A stretch of 28,752 bases of DNA from JAVBSN01 sp031547045 (lineage in GTDB: Bacteria > Bacillota > Clostridia > Lachnospirales > Lachnospiraceae), in contig JAVBSN010000060.1 of assembly GCA_031547045.1 (NCBI GenBank), forward strand, positions 1 to 28,752, in the 5' to 3' direction. Positions 1-7,851 of this stretch are shown in pieces. The notes below the pieces were generated by a model. The model saw only the letters and a list, made by a program, of their open reading frames with translations, was not told the origin of the DNA and did not search any database. The position numbers were made by a program, and so were the translations under genes. Within the stretch, counting starts at the first letter, position 1. The number at the start of each line of letters is the position of its first letter.

Positions 1-420
1 ATCTCTTACTTTATCTACATATGCTGGTACATTTTGAATAACTCTATATAGAGCAAACATAATTGGAAGTTGAATAAAACTTGTTAAACAACCATTTGTC
101 ATACTTGTTCCATATTTTTTATATACAGCCTGAGTCTCTTCATTCATCTTCATTACAGACTCATTATCTTTTTTGTCTTTATATTTTTTCTGTATCTTCT
201 GTATCTCTGGTTGAATAAAAGCATTAATCTTTGATGATTTTTGTTGCTTATATGTTAATGGCATCATTAAAGCTTTAACTAATATAGTAAATAATATAAT
301 TACTACACCTAAATTAGCTACACCACCTGTTTCCAATAAATTATATAACCAATTAAGAATCTTACCTAATACCCACGCGATTGGGCCTAATATCATACCG
401 CTTTCTGCTGTTAAAAACAT
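1..420 (-). CDS. yidC: YidC/SpoIIIJ/Oxa1-type membrane protein insertase (3' end outside window)
   Basis: Membrane insertase that helps the Sec translocon place proteins in the cytoplasmic membrane. The visible 140 residues start at an ATG (420-418) behind an AGGAGG-type RBS and run off the left edge, so the C-terminal half is missing. Seen: an N-terminal hydrophobic segment without a lipoprotein Cys, the membrane segment with FTILVKALMMPLTYKQQKS, a charged cytoplasmic hairpin, then the GCLTSFIQLPIMFALYR stretch typical of the family. The groove residue that is usually Arg in the first core helix is Lys here, so the positive charge is kept. It follows yidD in the rpmH-rnpA-yidD-yidC order standard for Gram-positive origins. 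Family assignment is secure; whether a second YidC exists cannot be seen. Confidence 0.95.
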   Translation of the reverse strand, partial: MFLTAESGMILGPIAWVLGKILNWLYNLLETGGVANLGVVIILFTILVKALMMPLTYKQQKSSKINAFIQPEIQKIQKKYKDKKDNESVMKMNEETQAVYKKYGTSMTNGCLTSFIQLPIMFALYRVIQNVPAYVDKVRD

Positions 421-437
421 CTAACTATTATCCTCCT

Positions 438-650
438 TTATGGAACTGGATCAAATCCACCTTCTGAAAATGGGTTACATCTTAAAATTCTCCATATAGC
501 CAATAACATACCTTTAAATATACCATATTTCTCAATTGCATCAATTGCATACTGAGAACAGGTAGGATAAAACTTACATGTTGGTCTACCTTTAAGTGGA
601 GATATATATTTTCTATAAAATTTTATTAAATATATAAAAACTCGTCCCAT
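438..650 (-). CDS. yidD: Membrane protein insertion efficiency factor YidD
   Basis: Small membrane-associated protein that assists YidC-dependent insertion. The sequence shows the family hallmarks: YRKYISPLKG near the N-terminus, the Cys-containing CKFYPTCSQYA motif, the GIFKGMLLAIWRILRCNPF segment and the C-terminal GGFDPVP. I take the ATG at 650-648, giving 70 residues beginning MGRVF. A TTG three codons upstream (659) is open too and sits closer to a GGTG-like RBS, so the start is uncertain by three residues. It lies between rnpA (12-20 bp away) and yidC, as in most Firmicutes, and should be co-transcribed with both. Confidence 0.95.
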   Translation of the reverse strand: MGRVFIYLIKFYRKYISPLKGRPTCKFYPTCSQYAIDAIEKYGIFKGMLLAIWRILRCNPFSEGGFDPVP

Positions 651-670
651 TATTTTCAATATTTCACCAT

Positions 671-1006
671 CTAACCTAAAATATGATGTATCTTTGATAA
701 ATGCATAAATGCACTTTCAATTTCATTATATTTTCTATCCTTCGAACCTACTCTAGCTATAACTACAATATCAATCCCCTTAATAAGTTTGTCCTTATTA
801 AGTCTGTAGCTCTCTCGTATTAATCTAGTAACTCTGTGTCTAATAACACTATTTCCAACTTTTTTACTAACAGATATTCCTATTCTATTTTCTTCCGTAT
901 TATTAGGAACCATATACATAACCAAATATTTATTAGCATATGATTTACCATTATTATATACAACGTTAAATTCTCTGCTATTTTTTAAAGATATAATATT
1001 TCTCAT
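671..1006 (-). CDS. rnpA: Ribonuclease P protein component
   Basis: Protein subunit of RNase P, which binds the RNA subunit and helps mature the 5' ends of tRNAs. About 111 residues from the chosen ATG (1006-1004, MRNIISLK), the usual family length; an in-frame ATG four codons further upstream (1018) is also open. Visible signature: RIGISVSKKVGNSVIRHRVTR followed by RLIRESYR. This is the RNR-type RNA-binding motif, with His for Asn and Thr for Lys at two positions. It lies directly downstream of rpmH on the same strand and is followed by yidD. A hairpin between rpmH and rnpA may lower its transcription relative to rpmH. Confidence 0.95.
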   Translation of the reverse strand: MRNIISLKNSREFNVVYNNGKSYANKYLVMYMVPNNTEENRIGISVSKKVGNSVIRHRVTRLIRESYRLNKDKLIKGIDIVVIARVGSKDRKYNEIESAFMHLSKIHHILG

Positions 1007-1039
1007 TATAATCACCATTTAATTATTAGAGAAAAGAAA

Positions 1040-1059
1040 AGGTCACAAAACTGCGACCT
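1040..1059 (-). terminator. Hairpin overlapping the rpmH stop, possible attenuator before rnpA
   Basis: Read on the minus strand, AGGTCGCA pairs with TGTGACCT around a GTTT loop: 8 bp with one G-U pair. A run rich in T (TTTTCTTTTC) follows. The stem starts inside the rpmH stop codon. It is placed to end part of the transcripts after rpmH so that the ribosomal protein is made in excess over rnpA. Confidence 0.65.
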
Positions 1060-1192
1060 ATGCTGATAATTTCTTTCTTCCTTTTGCTCTTCTTGCAGCT
1101 AAAACTTTTCTACCATTAGTAGTACTCATTCTTTTTCTAAACCCATGAACTTTTGATCTTTTTCTCTTTTTTGGTTGAAATGTCATCTTCAT
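1058..1192 (-). CDS. rpmH: 50S ribosomal protein L34
   Basis: Ribosomal protein of the large subunit, 44 residues, the usual length. The translation MKMTFQPKKRKRSKVHGFRK continues into the RMSTTNGRKVLAARRAKGRKKLSA end typical of L34. It is too short for many ORF callers. Start ATG at 1192-1190 with a strong AAGGAGGTG ribosome binding site at about 1201-1209. First gene of the leftward operon and divergent from dnaA, the classic arrangement beside the origin. Its promoter is at 1279-1307. Confidence 0.98.
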   Translation of the reverse strand: MKMTFQPKKRKRSKVHGFRKRMSTTNGRKVLAARRAKGRKKLSA

Positions 1193-1278
1193 TATAAATA
1201 CACCTCCTTCGAACTTATAGTTAAAACAAATATATATTTAACTAAAAATAATTAACTGTTTAAAAAAACATCACTCCC

Positions 1279-1307
1279 ATTATATTTAATAAATGCCCAT
1301 ACGTCAA
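1279..1307 (-). promoter_or_regulatory. Promoter of rpmH-rnpA-yidD-yidC
   Basis: On the minus strand TTGACG (1307-1302), a 17-bp spacer and TATAAT (1284-1279): a near-consensus housekeeping sigma promoter, about 85 bp before the rpmH start. Confidence 0.85.
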
Positions 1308-1324
1308 GCAAATATTAAATATTT

Positions 1325-1429
1325 TTAATTACAGTTCAGCCATGCTAATTTCTAACACTATATGTAGAAAAAACATTTTTTTTAGTATACATATAGTGTT
1401 AGAAATTTATATGGCTGAACTGTAATTAA
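1325..1429. repeat. Long inverted repeat in the rpmH-dnaA origin spacer
   Basis: Two arms of about 42 bp (1325-1366 and 1388-1429) are complementary except for a few positions in the middle (GCAT against TATA). They surround a 21-nt loop containing a run of eight T. The arms begin and end with TTACAGTTCAGCC / GGCTGAACTGTAA. It lies just upstream of the rpmH promoter and about 30 bp from the first DnaA box. It has no coding potential. It could extrude as a cruciform, act as a transcription barrier between the divergent operons, or be a small palindromic mobile element; the sequence alone does not decide. Confidence 0.9.
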
Positions 1430-1457
1430 TTTATTAGATTATTAGATTTACATAATC

Positions 1458-1466
1458 TTATCCACA
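1458..1466 (+). promoter_or_regulatory. DnaA box (perfect TTATCCACA)
   Basis: Exact match to the consensus DnaA-binding 9-mer, facing a second perfect box 14 bp away in the opposite orientation. Confidence 0.9.
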
Positions 1467-1480
1467 TTTTGTTTATAATT

Positions 1481-1489
1481 TGTGGATAA
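1481..1489 (-). promoter_or_regulatory. DnaA box (perfect, inverted)
   Basis: TGTGGATAA on the plus strand, the exact complement of TTATCCACA. Forms a convergent pair with the box at 1458-1466, upstream of dnaA, where it may serve both origin firing and dnaA autoregulation. Confidence 0.9.
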
Positions 1490-1752
1490 CTATGGTGATT
1501 TCATGTTTATTTGTCCATTTTAGCTCTATTTCATCAACTTATTCTAATTGTTTATAATTACATAATTATGGGATACATAATATTATTTTATTTTTTTATA
1601 AATATTATGTCTAGTCTTTATAGGACTTTCTATACATTTTTTTACACCCTCTATGCTTTACTTTACCCATCTTTTGTTGTATTATAGTAATGTATGTTTT
1701 ACACTTTTATATGTATTTTTAACTGTTTTTTAATAGAAAGGTATTTCCAAAT

Positions 1753-3099
1753 ATGAAGGAAAAAATCGAAGCAAAATGGAATGATATTCTCAATCTTCTA
1801 GAAGTACAATATGATGTTTCTTATATACTTATAAAGACTTGGATCAAACCATTAACTTTTTACAAAATTGAAGATAATACCATTATTTTTCTTATGGATG
1901 AGAAGCTTGGTACTCAAGGTATCAAGTTTATTAAAGATAGACTATTTAATATATTTCTAAGAGATTGTATTAATGAGATATTTGAAACTAATTATGATAT
2001 AGACATTATTATAGAAGATAATAATAACGAACAGGTTGTAAATAATTCACCTACTAATAATATTATTTCTAATAATGAAAGTAATCTTAATCCTAAGTAT
2101 ACTTTTGATACATTTATTATTGGCGATAGCAATAGACATGCTCATGCTACTTGCGTTGCTGTAGCAGAAGCCCCTTCATCTTCATATAATCCTTTATTTA
2201 TATATGGTGGTGCTGGTCTTGGTAAAACTCATCTAATGCAAGCTGTAGCTCATCGCATACTTATGAATAATCCTTCTGCAAAGGTTTTATATGTTCCTTC
2301 AGAAGTATTTACTAATGAAGTTATAGAATCAATTAGAAAAAATAAGAATGAAGAATTTAGAGAAAAATATCGAAACTTAGATGTATTACTTATAGATGAT
2401 ATTCAATTTATTATAGGTAAGGATAGTACACAAACTGAATTCTTTAATACATTTAATGTACTATATAATTCTAATAAACAAATTATTATATCTTCTGATA
2501 AACCTCCTAAGGAAATGGAGACTCTTGAAGAAAGAATCCGTACAAGATTAGAATGGGGAATTCCTATTGATATACATTCTCCAGATTATGAAACTCGTAT
2601 GGCTATATTACAGAAGAAAGCAGAGACAGATCGTATAAATGTTACTGACGATGTTCTTCAATATATAGCAAATAACATAGTTTCTAATGTTAGAGAATTA
2701 GAAGGAGCTCTTAATAAAATAAGTGTTTATTCTAGACTTGGAAAACAAGAAATAACATTAGAGATGACTGAAGATATACTTAAGGATCTTATTTCTACTA
2801 ATGTTATAAGAGATATTACTCCTGAACTTATAGTTAAAACTGTTTCGGAGCATCTTAATATTCCTTACGATGATATTATATCTAAGAAGAGAAGTAGAGA
2901 TATTGCTAATGCTAGACAAATAGCAATGTATTTATGCCGTACTCTTACGGACAAGTCTCTTGACCTTATAGGAAGTTCAGTAGGAGGAAGAGATCATACA
3001 ACAGTAATTAGTGGTGTTAATAAAATAGAAGAAACTATGAAAGTTAATTCTCAATTATCATTAACTATAGATACTATTAAGAAAAAAATTAATCCTTAA
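1753..3099 (+). CDS. dnaA: Chromosomal replication initiator protein DnaA
   Basis: AAA+ ATPase that binds DnaA boxes at oriC, opens the origin and loads the replicative helicase. 448 residues, normal for the family. Domain I about 1-80 (WNDILNLLEV, IKTWIKPL), an Asn-rich linker about 88-112 (domain II), AAA+ core from YTFDTFIIGDSNRHAHA with Walker A GGAGLGKT (152-159) and Walker B LLIDDIQF (212-219), then the C-terminal DNA-binding domain with ANARQIAMYLCR and GGRDHTTV. The sensor region reads RLEWGI where RFEWGL is more usual. Start ATG at 1753 behind an AGAAAGG-type RBS. First gene of the rightward replication cluster, with its own likely binding sites 260-300 bp upstream. Confidence 0.99.
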   Translation: MKEKIEAKWNDILNLLEVQYDVSYILIKTWIKPLTFYKIEDNTIIFLMDEKLGTQGIKFIKDRLFNIFLRDCINEIFETNYDIDIIIEDNNNEQVVNNSPTNNIISNNESNLNPKYTFDTFIIGDSNRHAHATCVAVAEAPSSSYNPLFIYGGAGLGKTHLMQAVAHRILMNNPSAKVLYVPSEVFTNEVIESIRKNKNEEFREKYRNLDVLLIDDIQFIIGKDSTQTEFFNTFNVLYNSNKQIIISSDKPPKEMETLEERIRTRLEWGIPIDIHSPDYETRMAILQKKAETDRINVTDDVLQYIANNIVSNVRELEGALNKISVYSRLGKQEITLEMTEDILKDLISTNVIRDITPELIVKTVSEHLNIPYDDIISKKRSRDIANARQIAMYLCRTLTDKSLDLIGSSVGGRDHTTVISGVNKIEETMKVNSQLSLTIDTIKKKINP

Positions 3100-3387
3100 T
3101 AATTAATAACATTAATTGTTATTATGTTGTTAATACACATTATTTATATTGTTAATTGTGTGTTTATACCTAAGATTTTAGATTATAATTCACATTTTCA
3201 TATTGTTAATAACTTAATAATTATTAACAACTTTTACTTTTAAAATTAACATGTTTATATTTTAGAAAACCTATATTTTATCAACTATTTTAGCATTTTT
3301 AACTTATTAACATGCCCTACTAATACTATTACTAAAAATAATAATAATTATATTAATAAATTATCCTCGAAAGGAGTTAATAACAAA
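3100..3387. other. dnaA-dnaN spacer with repeated TTGTTAATA / TATTAACAA motifs
   Basis: 288 bp without a gene, nearly all A/T. The motif TTGTTAAT(A/T) occurs at 3127-3135, 3149-3157 and 3203-3211, and its complement at 3222-3230 and 3304-3312. Two copies form a perfect 10-bp inverted repeat (3203-3212 and 3221-3230). TTATTAACA differs from the DnaA box TTATCCACA at two bases. This may be the second half of a bipartite origin; the dnaN promoter must also lie here. The dnaN RBS AAGGAG is at about 3371-3376. Confidence 0.55.
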
Positions 3388-4500
3388 ATGAGAATATCAT
3401 GTTTAAAAAATAATTTGCTTACTGGAATAAGTGTTGTAATGAAAGCTGTATCTAATAAATCTACACTACCTATATTAGAATGTATTTTAATAGAGGCTAC
3501 TGGAGGAAATATTAAACTTACAGCTAATGATATGGAATTAGGTATAGAAACATATGTAGAAGGAAATATAGTAGAAAATGGTAAAATAGCTATAGATGCT
3601 AAATTATTTTCTGATATAGTAAGAAAACTTCCAGATAGTGAAATAGTAATAGAAACAGATGAATCATATAAAGCAGTAATATTATGTGAGAAAGCTAAGT
3701 TTAATATTTCAGGAAAATCAGGTGATGATTTTTCTTATTTACCTGAAGTAGAGAAAGATAAATGTGTTTCATTATCTCAATTTACTCTTAAAGAAGTTAT
3801 TAGACAAACTATATTTTCTATATCAGATAATGAAAGCAACAAATTAATGTCAGGTGAATTATTTCAAGTAGAAGGTGATAACCTTAAGGTAGCTTCTCTT
3901 GATGGACATAGAATATCTATTAGAAATGTTAAGCTTAAAGAAAGTTATGATAATATAAAGGTTGTTGTTCCTGGTAAAACATTATCAGACGTTAGTAAAA
4001 TATTATCAGGAAATGTAGATGATGAAGTTAATATATATTTTACTGATAAGCATATTTTATTTGAATTTGAAAATACAAAAGTTGTTTCTCGTCTTTTAGA
4101 AGGTGAATATTATAAAATTGATCAAATGCTTTCTTCTGATTATGAAACAAAAATTGTTATAAATAAAAAGGAATTTTTAGATTGTATAGATAGAGCATCT
4201 TTACTTATTAAAGAATCTGATAAAAAACCAATTATTATAAATATTAATAATTCTAATTTATATTTAAAAATAGATTCTATTATGGGTTCTATGAATGAAG
4301 AAATAGAGATTGAAAAAGAAGGTAAAGATATAATAATAGGATTTAATCCAAGATTTATAATGGATTCATTAAGAGTAATAGATGATGAAAATATAAGTAT
4401 TTATTTAGTAAATTCAAAATCACCTTGTTTTATTAGAGATGATAATAATTCATATATTTATCTTATATTACCAGTTAATATTAATGTTTTTAATCAATAA
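3388..4500 (+). CDS. dnaN: DNA polymerase III beta subunit (sliding clamp)
   Basis: Ring-shaped processivity clamp that tethers the replicative polymerase to DNA. 370 residues, the normal length, made of three clamp domains: MRISCLKNNLLTGISVVMKAVSNKSTLPILE starts domain 1, FTLKEVIRQTIFSISDNESN with LMSGELFQ marks domain 2, and the C-terminal domain runs from about residue 250 to the end. The usual terminal MPMR-type motif is relaxed here to YLILPVNI, followed by a short NVFNQ tail. Start ATG 3388 with AAGGAG about 12 bp upstream. It lies between dnaA and yaaA, as expected. Confidence 0.97.
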   Translation: MRISCLKNNLLTGISVVMKAVSNKSTLPILECILIEATGGNIKLTANDMELGIETYVEGNIVENGKIAIDAKLFSDIVRKLPDSEIVIETDESYKAVILCEKAKFNISGKSGDDFSYLPEVEKDKCVSLSQFTLKEVIRQTIFSISDNESNKLMSGELFQVEGDNLKVASLDGHRISIRNVKLKESYDNIKVVVPGKTLSDVSKILSGNVDDEVNIYFTDKHILFEFENTKVVSRLLEGEYYKIDQMLSSDYETKIVINKKEFLDCIDRASLLIKESDKKPIIININNSNLYLKIDSIMGSMNEEIEIEKEGKDIIIGFNPRFIMDSLRVIDDENISIYLVNSKSPCFIRDDNNSYIYLILPVNINVFNQ

Positions 4501-4517
4501 TAAGCTAGGAGATAATT

Positions 4518-4727
4518 ATGGAAGTAATACAATTAAGGGAAGAATTTATTAAATTAGGTCAGGCTTTAAAGGCAGCAGGTTTAGTAGATTCAGGAGTTAC
4601 TGCTAAAGAAGTTATAGCAGCAGGTTTAGTTAAAGTTGATGGAGAAGTAGAGACAAGAAGAGGAAGAAAGTTATATGAAGGAATGGTTGTAGAATTTGAA
4701 GGAGAAACTGTTCGCATAGAAAAATAG
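4518..4727 (+). CDS. yaaA: S4-domain RNA-binding protein YaaA
   Basis: Small RNA-binding protein of the YaaA/RlbA group, implicated in ribosome assembly in Bacillus. 69 residues, essentially one S4 domain: FIKLGQALKAAGLVDSG, AKEVIAAGLVKVDGEVETRRGRKL and the GMVVEFEGETV end. RBS TAGGAG just upstream of ATG 4518. Its place between dnaN and recF (11-bp gap to recF) is the standard one in Firmicutes and supports the assignment. Confidence 0.95.
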   Translation: MEVIQLREEFIKLGQALKAAGLVDSGVTAKEVIAAGLVKVDGEVETRRGRKLYEGMVVEFEGETVRIEK

Positions 4728-4738
4728 TAGGTACATTT

Positions 4739-5833
4739 ATGTATATTAGTTCGTTAAATATAAGTGATTATAGGAATTACTCAGATTTGAATATAGAATT
4801 TGATAAAGGAACTACAATTCTTTATGGAGATAATGCTCAAGGTAAGACTAATATATTAGAAGCTCTTTATTTATCAGCAACTACCAAATCCCATAGGGGA
4901 AGTAAAGATAGAGATATTATTAAATTTGATAAAGAGGAATCTCATATTAAAGTAAATGTAATTAAGAATGATATTAATCATAAGATTGATATGCACCTTA
5001 GAAAGAATAAAAGTAAAGGTGTAGCTATAGATGGTTTAAGTATTAAAAAGAGTGGAGAATTATTTGGAATAATCAATATAATATTTTTCTCACCAGAGGA
5101 TTTAAGCATTATAAAAGATAGCCCAGGTGTAAGAAGAAGATTTATTGATTTAGAATTATGTCAACTTAACAAATTGTATCATTATAATTATGTAAACTAT
5201 AATAAAACTCTTATACAGAGAAATAATTTACTTAAGAAAATATCATTTAAACCTGATTTAATTGATACCCTAGATGTATGGGATGATAAGTTAGTAGAGT
5301 ATGGAATTAATATTATTAAATATAGAGAAGAATTTATAGATATGCTTAATGATATTATTGTTAATATACATCATAATTTAACAGGTGGCAAAGAAGATAT
5401 AAGAATAGAATATGATAAAAATGTTTCTATTGATAATTATGCAGATTATATAAAAACTAAATGAGATTCTGATATGAAATATCAGAGTACAGGAATAGGA
5501 CCTCATAGGGATGATATAAGTTTTTATATAAATGATATAGATGTAAGAACTTATGGTTCTCAAGGGCAACAAAGAACTGCTGCTTTATCACTTAAATTAG
5601 CAGAGATAGAATTAGTTAAACAGATAATAAGAGATAATCCAATTCTTTTATTAGATGATGTTATGTCTGAATTAGATAATAATAGAAAAGATTATTTATT
5701 AAAAAGTATAGATGATATTCAAACTATTATAACTTGTACAGGTTATGATGATTTTATAAAAAGTAGGTTAATTATAGATAAGGTATATAGAGTAAATAAT
5801 AGTAAAGTATTTACTATGAATCAGGAGGATTAA
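4739..5833 (+). pseudogene. recF: recF interrupted by one in-frame TGA codon
   Basis: RecF is an SMC-like ATPase that helps load RecA at gaps and stalled forks. The reading frame is otherwise complete, 364 codons: Walker A GDNAQGKTN near residue 31, the SHRGSKDRDII stretch, STGIGPHRDDI, the TYGSQGQQRTAALSLKLAEIE signature and Walker B/D-loop ILLLDDVMSELDNNR. A TGA at 5462-5464 splits it into 241 and about 122 codons in the same frame, just before the GPHRDD motif. In other RecF proteins an Arg usually stands four residues before the hydrophobic residue matching Met here, so AGA or CGA to TGA by one substitution is the simplest origin. Restart at ATG 5474 has no convincing RBS. The upstream fragment alone would lack the signature and Walker B. 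Either a real knock-out, a readthrough or a sequencing error. Confidence 0.85.
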
Positions 5834-5834
5834 A

Positions 5835-7745
5835 ATGAGCAACGAATATGGAGCAGAACAGATACAGATACTTGAAGGTTTAGAAGCTGTTAGAAAAAGA
5901 CCAGGTATGTATATAGGAACTACATCAGAAAGAGGACTTCATCATTTAGTATATGAAATAGTTGATAATGCTGTAGATGAAGCTTTAGCAGGTTTTTGTA
6001 AGAGTATTGAAGTTACAATTAATAAGGATAATTCAATAACAGTGTTAGATGATGGTAGAGGTATTCCAGTTGGTATTCAAGAAAAAGCAGGTATTCCAGC
6101 AGTTGAAGTTGTATTTACTATACTTCATGCAGGTGGTAAATTTGGTGGTGGAGGATACAAGGTATCAGGAGGACTTCATGGTGTTGGTGCTTCAGTTGTA
6201 AATGCTTTATCTAATTGGTTAGAAGTAGAAATATCAAAAGATGGTAAATTATATCGTCAAAGATATGAAAGAGGTACTGTAATGTATCCCCTTAAAGAAG
6301 TTGGTACTTCTAAGAAAAATGGTACAAAAGTAACATTTATGCCTGATGATACAATATTTGAAACAACAGTATTTGATTTTGATACATTAAGAACAAGACT
6401 TAGAGAAATGGCATTTTTAACAAAGGATTTAAGAATAGTTCTTTGTGATGATAGAGAAGAGCCTTCAAAAGTAAGAGAATTTCATTATGAAGGTGGTATT
6501 AAAGAATTTGTTGAGTATATAAATAGACATAAAGATCCTCTATATGAAACAGTTATTTATTGTGAAGGCGAGAAAGATGAAGTTGCTGTAGAAGTAGCAC
6601 TTCAACATAATAGTTCTTATGCAGAATCAACATATAGTTTTGTTAATAATATAACAACTCCAGAAGGAGGAACTCATTTAACAGGATTTAGAAGTGCAAT
6701 AACTAAAGTATTTAATGATTATGCGAGAACTAACAAATTACTTAAAGATAACGAAGACAATTTATCAGGTGATGATTTAAGAGAAGGTCTTTCAGCAATA
6801 GTAAGTATTAAGATTGGTGATCCTCAATTTGAAGGTCAAACAAAACAAAAATTAGGAAATAGTGAAGCTAGAGGAGCTGTTGAAGGTATTGTTAATGAGC
6901 AATTAACTTATTTCTTAGAGCAGAATCCACAGGTAGCAAAAATTATAATTAATAAAGCAGTAATGGCACAGAGAGCAAGAATAGCAGCAAGAAAAGCAAG
7001 AGATGTTGCAAGAAAATCTACATTAGAAGGTGGAATGGCTCTTCCAGGAAAATTAGCAGATTGTTCAGATAAGAACCCAGAAAATTGTGAAATCTACATT
7101 GTAGAGGGAGATTCTGCGGGAGGTTCTGCAAAGACAGCAAGAAATAGGGCAACTCAAGCAATATTACCTCTTCGTGGAAAAATACTTAATGTAGAAAAAG
7201 CAAGAATCGATAAGATACTTGTTAATAATGAAATTAGATCAATGATTACAGCATTTGGAACAGGAATTCATGATAATTTTGATATTAGTAAATTAAGGTA
7301 TCATAAGATAATTATTATGACAGATGCGGATGTTGATGGTGCTCATATAGCAACATTATTATTAACATTTTTCTATAGATTTATGCCAGAATTAATAAAG
7401 CAAGGTTATGTATATTTAGCACAACCACCACTATATAAACTTGAGAAAAATAAAAAGTCATGGTATGCGTACAGTGATGAAGAATTAGCAAGTATATTAG
7501 ATGAAGTTGGTAGAGATCAAAATAATAAGATTCAACGTTATAAAGGTCTTGGAGAAATGGATGCACAACAACTGTGGGATACAACAATGGATCCAGAACA
7601 AAGAATATTGTTAAAAGTAACAATGGATCCAGAGCAAGAAGCAGAAGTTGATATAACATTTAATACATTAATGGGAGATAAAGTAGAACCTAGAAGAGAA
7701 TTTATAGAAGAAAATGCAAGATATGTTAAGAATTTAGATGTTTAA
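5835..7745 (+). CDS. gyrB: DNA gyrase subunit B
   Basis: ATPase subunit of DNA gyrase, which introduces negative supercoils with GyrA. 636 residues, normal for the family. GHKL ATPase motifs: EIVDNAVDEALAG, DDGRGIPVG, HAGGKFGGGGYKVSGGLHGVG; transducer region with TPEGGTHLTGFRSA; TOPRIM domain with IYIVEGDSAGGSAK and MTDADVDGAHI; and the C-terminal QRYKGLGEMDAQQLWDTTMDP. Start ATG 5835, one base after the recF stop, with a perfect AGGAGG RBS (5823-5828) inside the recF end. It is therefore coupled to recF in one transcription unit and should not depend on full recF translation. Confidence 0.99.
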   Translation: MSNEYGAEQIQILEGLEAVRKRPGMYIGTTSERGLHHLVYEIVDNAVDEALAGFCKSIEVTINKDNSITVLDDGRGIPVGIQEKAGIPAVEVVFTILHAGGKFGGGGYKVSGGLHGVGASVVNALSNWLEVEISKDGKLYRQRYERGTVMYPLKEVGTSKKNGTKVTFMPDDTIFETTVFDFDTLRTRLREMAFLTKDLRIVLCDDREEPSKVREFHYEGGIKEFVEYINRHKDPLYETVIYCEGEKDEVAVEVALQHNSSYAESTYSFVNNITTPEGGTHLTGFRSAITKVFNDYARTNKLLKDNEDNLSGDDLREGLSAIVSIKIGDPQFEGQTKQKLGNSEARGAVEGIVNEQLTYFLEQNPQVAKIIINKAVMAQRARIAARKARDVARKSTLEGGMALPGKLADCSDKNPENCEIYIVEGDSAGGSAKTARNRATQAILPLRGKILNVEKARIDKILVNNEIRSMITAFGTGIHDNFDISKLRYHKIIIMTDADVDGAHIATLLLTFFYRFMPELIKQGYVYLAQPPLYKLEKNKKSWYAYSDEELASILDEVGRDQNNKIQRYKGLGEMDAQQLWDTTMDPEQRILLKVTMDPEQEAEVDITFNTLMGDKVEPRREFIEENARYVKNLDV

Positions 7746-7762
7746 AACAAGTGCTACTGATA

Positions 7763-7826
7763 AGAGTGAAAAATAAATTTTCACTCTGACATTTGTGATT
7801 TCACCATTGCAAGCAAGTGAAATCAC
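7763..7826 (+). other. Two tandem hairpins in the gyrB-gyrA spacer
   Basis: Two perfect 10-bp stems follow one another: AGAGTGAAAA/TTTTCACTCT (7763-7772 with 7778-7787, 5-nt loop) and GTGATTTCAC/GTGAAATCAC (7795-7804 with 7817-7826, 12-nt loop). Neither has a strong T tail, so neither is a typical terminator. They end about 14 bp before the gyrA RBS and could act as mRNA processing or stabilising elements, or as a binding site. Confidence 0.7.
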
Positions 7827-7851
7827 TGCACTAAAATATGGAGGATATAAA

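Larger units (their letters stand above)
1430..1752. other. Probable replication origin region upstream of dnaA
   Basis: Non-coding, very AT-rich DNA between the divergent rpmH and dnaA genes. It contains two perfect DnaA boxes in inverted orientation (1458-1466 and 1481-1489) and A/T-only tracts around 1583-1612 that could be the unwinding element. Known of Firmicutes: oriC usually lies beside dnaA, often in two parts on either side of it. The dnaA promoter must also lie here; TATTATAGTAAT near 1679 is a weak candidate. No gene seen. Confidence 0.75.

Noticed and set aside
5378..5572. Programmed frameshift or selenocysteine in recF
   Set aside because: Both halves are in the same frame, so no frameshift is needed; no Sec insertion hairpin is apparent and the replaced residue is normally Arg.
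7795..7851. Extended GyrA start
   Set aside because: The extension is the second hairpin; the ATG at 7852 has a clear RBS and the normal N-terminus.
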